A DNA stretch of 19,697 bases from JANXVV01 sp038230975 (GTDB lineage Bacteria; Planctomycetota; Phycisphaerae; Tepidisphaerales; Tepidisphaeraceae). Shown piece by piece: positions 14,344 through 19,697 of this stretch. The first letter of the stretch is position 1. Every line of letters begins with the position of its first letter. The position numbers were made by a program, and so were the translations under genes. Under the pieces are notes generated by a model. It did not search any database and was not told the DNA's origin. It saw nothing but the letters and a program-made list of their open reading frames with translations. The stretch is taken from NCBI GenBank assembly GCA_038230975.1, contig JBBRMF010000076.1:1-19697 (forward strand). Reading direction: 5' to 3'.

Positions 14344-15090
14344 TCATCGGCGCTTCTGCTGTTGCTTCTTTCTGATCGCTGTCGCGACCTGGTCAGGATG
14401 CGACGGGTCTGGAAATTCCATGTTGGCAGCCAAAGTGGTCCAAGCAAAGATCGAAACGCTCTGATAAAAGACTAAAAGAAAAACTCGCAGGTTCGGGTCA
14501 TTAACATCGTATCCACGCTTGCCAACGAATACGTCGTCATCGGCACCCATATTCGCCCACTGATCCGACATCTGATCGATATTGTGCCGAGCACGAATGT
14601 CTTCCCAAAAGCCGTTCCCACGCCAGCTTTGCACCACGTATTCCTTCGGCAATGGCACCTTCAAATCGTGGAAAACCATCCCACGAACGATTTTGCCTAC
14701 GATGCTATCCCATTTCAACCAGTCAAACTGGAACATTGGCTTAATGCCTGTGTAAACCCCAAATTCGCTGAAGCTCTGAACGAGCTGGAGTGACCCCATA
14801 ATTTACTGTCGAAATCGAGCATCCTTTTTTAGGTGTCGCTGCACAACGCCCTCGCAAATATGCCGAACTAGTTCGTCTTTATCATTCGACATCATCGCCA
14901 CGATGCTGCGGAAATTTCCTTCGTACAGACTCCAATAGCGGTTACATGTCGAGCATGCCCGTACCGTCACCATCCGATTGGGCAATTGTCGGTCATCCCA
15001 CAAACAATCAGGAATGACATGATCGGCAGTCCAATCCGTAGTCAACTGACCGCAGTAAGCACAAATCTTCGGATGTTTCTTCGCAGCCAT
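14344..15090 (-). pseudogene. HNH endonuclease-like gene interrupted by one in-frame TAA
   Basis: One reading frame of 248 codons before the final stop, broken only at codon 96 (TAA, 14803-14805). The first part, from the ATG at 15090 with GGGA about 7 nt upstream, is a zinc-bound HNH domain: CAYC (Cys10 and 13), TADHVIP (His24) and RACSTC (Cys46 and 49). The part after the TAA, IMGSLQLVQS to the end, carries WDSIVGKIVRGMVFH, PLPKEYVV and a C-terminal helix with a basic tail. From memory, related HNH proteins carry this second region in the same chain as the HNH domain, so this looks like one gene with a nonsense change. An ATG at 14799, two codons after the stop, could restart translation. 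The frame upstream of 15090 to 15198 looks non-coding. Confidence 0.75.
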
Positions 15091-15198
15091 GAATAATCCC
15101 AACGAAACGCATTGCGCGTTTTCTACAGCCAAAAACGGGGCCACCACTCTTTTCTCTACTTCTCTATGAAAATAGACCCTCAACCTGCCCAAAACCAA

Positions 15199-15450
15199 CC
15201 CAATTCAACGTTCTGCACACCTGTGCCACTTTGACCCTGACTTCTCAACACTCAACTGGGACACTTCAACGTTCTTGCCGTTTAAACCGCGATTTATCAA
15301 CTAAACGAGACATGCCAAAACTGTTCCATTTTGTTCTATTTTGTTCCATTCGCGTTTTCAGAGGGGCCGAATCGGCTTAATGGAAACCGCCCGGAAATGA
15401 ATCGTAAAACATCCGGAATAATACAGGCCAGCGTACGACAAGAGGCCCGT
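15199..15450. other. Gene-free stretch at the right edge of the accessory region
   Basis: No supported gene. It contains the direct repeat TTCAACGTTCT (15204-15214 and 15265-15275) and the 10-bp tandem repeat at 15321. The base composition is more AT-rich than the flanking genes. These features and the broken HNH gene next to it suggest an insertion boundary, but no clear attachment site could be defined. Confidence 0.5.
15321..15350. repeat. 10-bp tandem repeat, three copies
   Basis: Three adjacent units: CTGTTCCATT, TTGTTCTATT and TTGTTCCATT. The 10-bp period is close to one DNA helical turn, as in iterons or clustered protein sites. It is alone in the gap, with no replication or recombinase gene beside it. 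Confidence 0.7.
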
Positions 15451-15957
15451 TCACACCTCCGCCGCGCACCGCATCAGCTCTTCATACAACTGCGACATCG
15501 CCTGCGGCACCACCCGCACATCCCCCACCACGCTGAAGAAGTTTGTATCGCCGGACCAGCGCGGCACCACATGCTGATGCACATGGCCCGGCAACCCCGC
15601 GCCAGCCGCGCGGCCGAGATTGATGCCGAGGTTAAAACCCTGCGCGCTCACCGCCCGCTTCAGCAGCTTCACCGCTCGCGTGGTTTGCCGTTGCATGTCG
15701 AGATGTTCTTCATCCGTGAGTTGCTCCATGTCGGCCTTGTGGGCGCGCGGGGCGATCAGCAGATGGCCATTCGTGTACGGATACCGATTGATCAGCACGA
15801 TGCTTTGCTCGGTGGTCCAGAGTACGAGGCGATTCCGCTTTTCCTCCGCCGTCGTCGCGGCGGCGGCGAGGCAGAGGAAGCAGGCGTCGCCATCCGGTTT
15901 TTCCAGCGTGCGAATATATTCCATCCGCCAGGGGGCGTAGACGTTTTTATTTTCCAT
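15451..15957 (-). CDS. HIT-family protein, Ap4A phosphorylase-like
   Basis: A 168-residue cytoplasmic nucleotide-binding enzyme of the histidine triad superfamily. The catalytic triad motif HVHQHVV is at 125-131, with the central catalytic residue His127 in the H-x-H-x-H run. The N-terminal APWRMEYI and the CFLC pair (Cys26 and 29), INRYPYTNGHLLIAP (57-70) and GINLGRAAGAGLPGHVH match bacterial HIT proteins annotated as AP-4-A phosphorylase or ATP adenylyltransferase. It probably cleaves dinucleoside polyphosphates or nucleoside phosphoramidates. The exact substrate is not readable. The ATG at 15957 gives the expected family start. Two large structured repeats lie directly upstream, between it and parA. 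Confidence 0.9.
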   Translation of the reverse strand: MENKNVYAPWRMEYIRTLEKPDGDACFLCLAAAATTAEEKRNRLVLWTTEQSIVLINRYPYTNGHLLIAPRAHKADMEQLTDEEHLDMQRQTTRAVKLLKRAVSAQGFNLGINLGRAAGAGLPGHVHQHVVPRWSGDTNFFSVVGDVRVVPQAMSQLYEELMRCAAEV

Positions 15958-16004
15958 CGTTGAGGCTCCTCGTCTGATTGCTCATAGTGTACATGAACTT
16001 CGGA

Positions 16005-16151
16005 GTGAAAAAATCCATGAAGTATGAACCACGGCGGAGCCGTCCGGCATTTCTGGCGGCACGCCGATCTCACTTTTTAAGTGAGGGGAATGTCCGTGCC
16101 GTCAGAAATGCCGGTTGATTTCCCATGTTCATGGTTCATGGAATTTTTCAC
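16005..16151. repeat. Nested-hairpin element, copy 1
   Basis: Outer arms GTGAAAAAATCCATGAA (16005-16021) and TTCATGGAATTTTTCAC (16135-16151) pair at 16 of 17 positions. Inside is a 97-nt core (16031-16127), in this order: a small hairpin ACGGCGGAGCCGT; a 20-nt arm CCGGCATTTCTGGCGGCACG; a central hairpin CTCACTT-TTT-AAGTGAG (16069-16085); the complementary arm CGTGCCGTCAGAAATGCCGG (16095-16114); and the tail TTGATTTCCCATG. The core recurs in inverted orientation at 16218-16314. Confidence 0.88.
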
Positions 16152-16190
16152 GGTTTGTTCCTGACTTTGCCAAGAAACATCCCTATTTCG

Positions 16191-16343
16191 CGTGATCGTT
16201 TTTCTTTGAACTCTCGACATTGGAAATCAACCGTTTTTTCCGGCGGCACGGACAAACCTCTCGCTTCAAAAGCGAGTTCGGCGTGCTGCCAGAAAAAGCG
16301 GACGGCTCCGCCGTGGTCGACACTTCAAAGAAAAACGATCGCG
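16191..16343. repeat. Nested-hairpin element, copy 2 (inverted)
   Basis: Outer arms of 28 nt (16191-16218 and 16316-16343, sharing ATCGTTTTTCTTTGAA and its complement) pair at 25 of 28 positions. The 97-nt core (16218-16314) is the reverse complement of the copy 1 core at 80 of 97 positions by hand count. It holds the same parts: CATTGGAAATCAA, the arm CCGTTTTTTCCGGCGGCACG, a hairpin CTCGCTT-CAA-AAGCGAG (16260-16276), the arm CGTGCTGCCAGAAAAAGCGG, and the hairpin ACGGCTCCGCCGT. The two copies fill most of the 421-bp gap 15958-16378. Confidence 0.88.
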
Positions 16344-16378
16344 CTCATTCTGGCACCGAAGCAGCCCAGCCGACTGAT

Positions 16379-17212
16379 CTATTTTTCGGTCGCCGCCGGT
16401 GCCTTCACTTCGCCCCGTTCCGGATCTTCCATCGCCGCCACTTCCGCGGCCAACGCACGATAATCCATCGCGCCGTTGCTCGTCGGTTCATACTTGATGA
16501 TGTGTTCCCCAAAGCTCGGGCTCTCGGCCAACTTGATATTGCGGCGGATCTTGCTCTTGAAAATCTGCGCCCCCGACCACGGCACGTTTTGATCCTTGGC
16601 CGCCGTCACGAAACCCTGCAGATCTTTCATGATCTCACCGGAGAGCTTCGCCTGCGAATCATAGAGCGTCAGCACAATGCCGCTGACGCGCAGCTTGGGG
16701 TTCATCCGCTTGCAAACCAGGGCGACGGTCTCCAGCAATTTGCCGACGCCCTGCAGCGCCAGGAAGTGCGGCAGCATCGGGATGATCACTTCATCCGCCG
16801 CCGCCAAAGCATTGATCGTCAGCAACCCCAGCGATGGCGGGCAGTCGAGAAGGATGAAATCAAAATCGCAGCCGCTGGTTTCAATCCGCTTTTTCAGAAT
16901 GGATTCGCGACCCAGGACAGTGACCAGTTCAATCTCCGCCCCCGCCAGATCGATCGAACTGGGCACCAGCGAGATGCGGTCATCGATCTTGTGAATGGCT
17001 TCCAGGAAGCTGCGCTCTTCGATCAGCACGTTGTAGAGCGAGACCGTTTCCGGCGTTGGCTCAAAGCCGTAGTTGATCGTCAGGTGGGCCTGTGGGTCAA
17101 GATCGATCAGGCAGACCGTAAAGCCCAGTTCGGCCAAGGCCGCGCCGAGGTTGACGGTGGTCGTCGTCTTACCGACACCCCCTTTTTGATTCATGAGAGC
17201 GATGATTCGCAT
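16379..17212 (-). CDS. parA: ParA/Soj-type chromosome or plasmid partition ATPase (orphan)
   Basis: A 277-residue ATPase of the ParA/MinD superfamily. The deviant Walker A motif is KGGVGKTT at 10-17 with the signature Lys10. Next come LIDLDPQAH (the Walker A' region) and FILLDCPPSLG (Walker B), both characteristic of ParA/Soj. The family dimerises on ATP, binds DNA and moves cargo such as ParB-parS complexes. The ATG at 17212 starts the conserved MRIIALMNQKGGVGK. The frame is open to 17353, but that leader reads through heptamer repeats. The C-terminus adds an acidic, Ala-rich tail. No parB or parS was found in the window, so the partner lies elsewhere or the cargo is different. No clear ribosome binding site is seen. 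Confidence 0.9.
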   Translation of the reverse strand: MRIIALMNQKGGVGKTTTTVNLGAALAELGFTVCLIDLDPQAHLTINYGFEPTPETVSLYNVLIEERSFLEAIHKIDDRISLVPSSIDLAGAEIELVTVLGRESILKKRIETSGCDFDFILLDCPPSLGLLTINALAAADEVIIPMLPHFLALQGVGKLLETVALVCKRMNPKLRVSGIVLTLYDSQAKLSGEIMKDLQGFVTAAKDQNVPWSGAQIFKSKIRRNIKLAESPSFGEHIIKYEPTSNGAMDYRALAAEVAAMEDPERGEVKAPAATEK

Positions 17213-17227
17213 TGGAATTGTCTTTTC

Positions 17228-17341
17228 GTCAGTTGTCAGTGGTCCGTTGTCAGTTGTTAAAGACCCGCGTAGTGTCGCATTTTGATCGGCCGTGGCAATG
17301 CTCCGCGATTTGATTTCCACCTGACAACTGACAACTGACAA
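17228..17341. repeat. Heptamer repeats CTGACAA in two opposed clusters upstream of parA
   Basis: CTGACAA is repeated three times in tandem at 17321-17341. Its complement, with TTGTCAG twice and related units between, is at 17228-17258, so the two clusters form a loose inverted repeat around 17259-17320. They occupy the whole upstream region of parA. Confidence 0.75.
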
Positions 17342-17355
17342 CGAACATCCCAATC

Positions 17356-17395
17356 AAAAAAGAAACCTTCCGCCGTGGCGAGGAAGGTTTCTTTT
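17356..17395 (-). terminator. Strong intrinsic terminator hairpin
   Basis: A perfect 14-bp stem, AAAAGAAACCTTCC (17358-17371) and GGAAGGTTTCTTTT (17382-17395), surrounds a 10-nt loop. On the minus strand the distal side ends in TTTCTTTTTTG, a good T-tract, so it most likely ends the transcript of the micro-gene at 17516-17584. It also shields parA from read-through. Confidence 0.8.
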
Positions 17396-17515
17396 GTGTT
17401 TCGTGGCCTGTGATTTTTGGAGCCAAGGCCCAAAACGGTAAGGTGACTGTGAAGTTGACCGCAAGCATACCGGGCGGAAAATCCCACGCGTCCGGCGTAA
17501 CGAAGTAAGGACGAA

Positions 17516-17584
17516 TTACTTCTTCTTGGTGGTCTTCTTAGTCGTCTTCTTTGTGGCTTTCTTAGCGGCTTTCTTAGCTGCCAT
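17516..17584 (-). CDS. 22-residue Lys-rich micro-protein (histone H1-tail-like)
   Basis: A 22-residue peptide made of tetrads: MAAKKAAKKATKKTTKKTTK plus KK. It contains only Ala, Thr and Lys after Met, with 11 Lys. This resembles the Lys/Ala tails of bacterial histone H1-like proteins and would bind nucleic acid or another polyanion. That role is inference. The start is exceptionally well supported: AAAGGAGGTGA, close to a full match to the anti-Shine-Dalgarno, ends 6 nt before the ATG. A good promoter (17613-17641) lies about 30 nt upstream of the ATG, and a strong terminator lies at 17356-17395. The transcript would be about 250 nt with a 120-nt 3' part lacking another obvious gene. Lys codons are mixed AAG/AAA, so it is not a simple base repeat. 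It could also be a dual-function RNA. Confidence 0.75.
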   Translation of the reverse strand: MAAKKAAKKATKKTTKKTTKKK

Positions 17585-17612
17585 GGTACGTCACCTCCTT
17601 TCTTGATTGATA

Positions 17613-17641
17613 AATGTAAAGGTGGAGAAAAAGAGAGTCAA
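17613..17641 (-). promoter_or_regulatory. Promoter of the Lys-rich micro-gene
   Basis: On the minus strand TTGACT (17636-17641, 5 of 6 to consensus) is followed after exactly 17 nt by TACATT (17613-17618, 4 of 6). The start site would fall near 17606, leaving a leader of about 20 nt that is almost entirely ribosome binding site. No operator-like symmetry is visible. Confidence 0.65.
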
Positions 17642-17854
17642 CGATTTTTTCGCGTCTCTCGCGAATTTTTCCTGCCGTCGTTCTGAAATCGTCCTCATTT
17701 ATTTCGTCGCGCGGCGCGCTGCACATCGCTGAGAAGACTGTGATTCTGCGGGCCGCGATGAAGTGGCGAGAAAAACGCGCGTTCGATTTTTCGTCAAACG
17801 ATCCCGCGAAAAAAACTTTTAGATGTTCGATATTTTTCTTCGCTCGCGCGATTG

Positions 17855-17988
17855 AAATGCAACTCGGAGGCACGGAGTTGACGGAGACCGAGCGGAGAAT
17901 ATGGAATCCGTTTTCAAACCAGACCCAAGAATTGAGATTTGTTTTCTCCGCTCTGTCTCCGGTCCCTCCGCGTCTGCGGGTTGCATTT
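17855..17988. repeat. Imperfect inverted repeat upstream of gpmI
   Basis: The left arm (17855-17899) contains AAATGCAACTCGGAGGCACG and ends GAGCGGAGAA. The right arm (17942-17988) is its imperfect complement, with TTCTCCGCTCTGTCTCCGGT and ending GGGTTGCATTT. About three quarters of positions pair, and the ends are best conserved. It fills the middle of the 458-bp gap 17585-18042. Apart from the promoter near 17613, the gap shows no gene. Confidence 0.65.
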
Positions 17989-18042
17989 TGTCACGCGCGC
18001 ACTGGCGCGTATCATGCGGCGAACTTTTGTTGAAAGGCTTTC

Positions 18043-19620
18043 ATGGCTCACTTATCAAAAACTCCCGTGGTTCTGATCATTCGCGATGGCTGGGGAAAAA
18101 ACCCGTTCCCCAAGTGGAACAACGCCAACGCCGTTTACCTCGCCCACCATCCCGTGGCCGACAAACTGCTCGCGGAATATCCGAACACGCTCATTCGCAC
18201 GAGTGGATTTGATGTGGGTTTGCCGGATGGAACGATGGGCAACAGCGAGGTCGGGCATCAGAACATCGGCGCTGGCCGGATCGTCAATCAAGAATCGGTG
18301 CGGGTGACGAAGCAGATTTTGAGCGGTGAGTTTTACGATAACGTCGAGCTGAACGCCTGTGTCACCAATGCCTTGGAAAAAGGCACAAACCTGCATATTT
18401 TTGGCATTGTCAGCGATGCCGGCGTGCATGGATTGCTCGATCATCTCTATGGCTGCCTCGAACTTTGCCGCCGTCGCGGGCTCAAGCGCGTGTTCCTGCA
18501 TGCCTTCACAGATGGTCGCGATTCACCCCCGAGCTATGGCCTGAAATATGTCGCCGCGCTGGAAGCGAAGATGAAAGAACTCGGCATCGGCGGCGTGGCG
18601 ACGGTCAGCGGGCGGTACTACGCGATGGATCGCGACAACCGTTGGCCGCGCGTGGAGAAGGCCTATCGGGCGATCACCTTCGCCGATGGCCCGAAGTTTG
18701 ATTCCGCGACCAAAGCGATCCAGAGTTATTACGATCACCCCACCGAACCGAATATGAGCGGCGATGAGTTCGTCACCCCTTCCGTCATCACAGGCCCCGA
18801 CGGTCAACCGCTGGCGAGTGTAAAGAATGGCGACTCCGTCCTCTTCTACAACTATCGCGGTGACCGCCCGCGCGAATTGACCAAAGCCTTCGTTCTGCCC
18901 GACTTCGACGGGTTCGATCGCGGCCCACAGCTTGAATTGCACTACACGACGATGACCGCCTACGAAGCCGGGCTGCCGGTTCACGTCGCGTATCCCAAAC
19001 CTCCGAAGATGGAAAACATCCTCGGCGAGTTCGCCAGCAACCTGGGCCTGAAACAGTTCCGCTGTGCCGAAACCGAAAAAGCCCCGCACGTCACGTTCTT
19101 CTTCAACGATTACCGCAAAGATCCTTTCCCCGGTGAAGAACAGCTCACCGTGCCCTCAGCAAAAGTCAGCACGTACGACCAATTGCCCGAGATGAGCGCC
19201 TACGCCGTCTGCGATGAAGTGGTGAAGCGGATCGATGCCGGCTCGCATGATCTGATCGTCGTGAACTTCGCCAACGGCGACATGGTTGGTCACACGGGAG
19301 TCTTAGCCGCCGCCATAAAAGCCGTTCAACACGTCGATATCTGCTGCGGCAAAGTGCTCGACGCCCTCGCCCGGCGCGGGGGCGCCGCGATCGTCACCGC
19401 CGACCACGGCAACTGCGAACAAATGATCGACCCCGAAACCGGTGGCCCTCACACCGCCCACACCACCTACCCCGTCGAGCTCATCGTCATGGACGAACAG
19501 TTCCGCGGCAAAAAACTCCGCGACGGCGGTCGATTAGCCGATGTCGCCCCGACGCTGATTCAGATGATGGGGTTGGAAAAACCGAAGGAGATGGATGGGG
19601 TTTCGTTGATTGTGGAGTAG
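18043..19620 (+). CDS. gpmI: 2,3-bisphosphoglycerate-independent phosphoglycerate mutase
   Basis: This glycolytic/gluconeogenic enzyme interconverts 3- and 2-phosphoglycerate without a bisphosphoglycerate cofactor, using Mn2+ in the cytoplasm. It is 525 residues, the usual size. The alkaline-phosphatase-like metal site opens with LIIRDGWG (Asp15). The phosphorylated Ser is Ser68 in PDGTMGNSEVGHQNIGAGR. GRDSPPSYG, GRYYAMDRDNRW, YNYRGDRPRELTKAF and the C-terminal metal motifs NGDMVGHTG and TADHGNCEQM are all present, so it should be active. An AAAGG 5 nt before the ATG supports the start. It is transcribed away from the micro-gene, and the imperfect inverted repeat lies in its upstream region. 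Nothing was assigned to the 77 bases after its stop. Confidence 0.97.
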   Translation: MAHLSKTPVVLIIRDGWGKNPFPKWNNANAVYLAHHPVADKLLAEYPNTLIRTSGFDVGLPDGTMGNSEVGHQNIGAGRIVNQESVRVTKQILSGEFYDNVELNACVTNALEKGTNLHIFGIVSDAGVHGLLDHLYGCLELCRRRGLKRVFLHAFTDGRDSPPSYGLKYVAALEAKMKELGIGGVATVSGRYYAMDRDNRWPRVEKAYRAITFADGPKFDSATKAIQSYYDHPTEPNMSGDEFVTPSVITGPDGQPLASVKNGDSVLFYNYRGDRPRELTKAFVLPDFDGFDRGPQLELHYTTMTAYEAGLPVHVAYPKPPKMENILGEFASNLGLKQFRCAETEKAPHVTFFFNDYRKDPFPGEEQLTVPSAKVSTYDQLPEMSAYAVCDEVVKRIDAGSHDLIVVNFANGDMVGHTGVLAAAIKAVQHVDICCGKVLDALARRGGAAIVTADHGNCEQMIDPETGGPHTAHTTYPVELIVMDEQFRGKKLRDGGRLADVAPTLIQMMGLEKPKEMDGVSLIVE

Positions 19621-19697
19621 CCGAACCCCGACGCTAAAACCAAGCGAATCGACTTGGAAGACGCGAATAAAGCAGGGAATTTCATTTCGCCTACGAC

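Noticed and set aside
15091..15198. Upstream extension of the HNH gene
   Set aside because: The added residues show no similarity to HNH starts, and MAAKKHPKICAYC is a natural beginning with a nearby GGGA.
15321..15350. CRISPR-like repeat cluster
   Set aside because: The units are only 10 bp and directly adjacent, with no spacers and no cas genes.
16220..17260. Plus-strand open frame of 346 codons
   Set aside because: It is antisense to parA and runs through the nested-hairpin element. The product has no recognisable domain.
1..19697. tRNA, rRNA or insertion sequence
   Set aside because: No T-loop-like GGTTCGAATCC core with a matching acceptor stem was found, no rRNA stretches were seen, and no transposase motifs occur in any supported frame.

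Overview
The window looks like chromosomal DNA from a member of the Planctomycetota, probably Phycisphaerae-like. The clues are a small conserved protein of a type I associate with planctomycetes, many solitary genes with few tight operons, secreted and zinc-ribbon proteins of planctomycete style, and gaps full of GC-rich inverted repeats. This placement is inference from style, not from a marker gene.

Layout. 161-903 (+) holds a small conserved protein and a lipoprotein with WxxG repeats. 910-2295 (-) is an exported protein with a probable carbohydrate-active fold, divergent from a secreted TPR/metallopeptidase/PDZ protein (2586-4190, +) and separated from it by a large inverted repeat. A solitary Flp-type pilin follows (4310-4486). 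A 338-bp gap then carries three stacked inverted repeats. From 4825 to 11724 all genes are on the minus strand: a SprT-like metallopeptidase, a NIP/AqpN-like aquaporin with an operator-like palindrome over its promoter, TilS, a zinc-ribbon/GYF-like/TM protein, a small unknown, a YetF-like (DUF421) membrane protein, a PfkB sugar kinase and another small unknown. Repeat units of at least five families sit between them.

11.9-15.1 kb is an accessory, defence-like stretch, again on the minus strand. It holds a winged-helix MNT nucleotidyltransferase with a frameshifted HEPN partner, an intact HNH_2 endonuclease, a 73-residue orphan, and an HNH gene cut by one in-frame TAA. Short tandem and direct repeats lie at its right edge. 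Two decayed genes and two nuclease genes in 3.2 kb suggest a horizontally acquired, partly degraded cassette.

15.4-19.6 kb returns to housekeeping-like content: a HIT-family nucleotide hydrolase/transferase, an orphan ParA ATPase, a 22-residue Lys-rich micro-gene with its own strong promoter, near-perfect ribosome binding site and terminator, and gpmI (cofactor-independent phosphoglycerate mutase, +).

Two items stand out. First, the 421-bp gap between parA and the HIT gene holds two 97-nt elements in inverted orientation, about 82% identical by my hand alignment. They share one nested-hairpin plan, with compensatory changes in the stems, and each is wrapped in a different pair of complementary arms. 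Second, the 22-residue AKKA/TKKT-type peptide gene forms a complete short transcription unit of about 250 nt. No tRNA, rRNA, CRISPR array or intact insertion sequence was seen.
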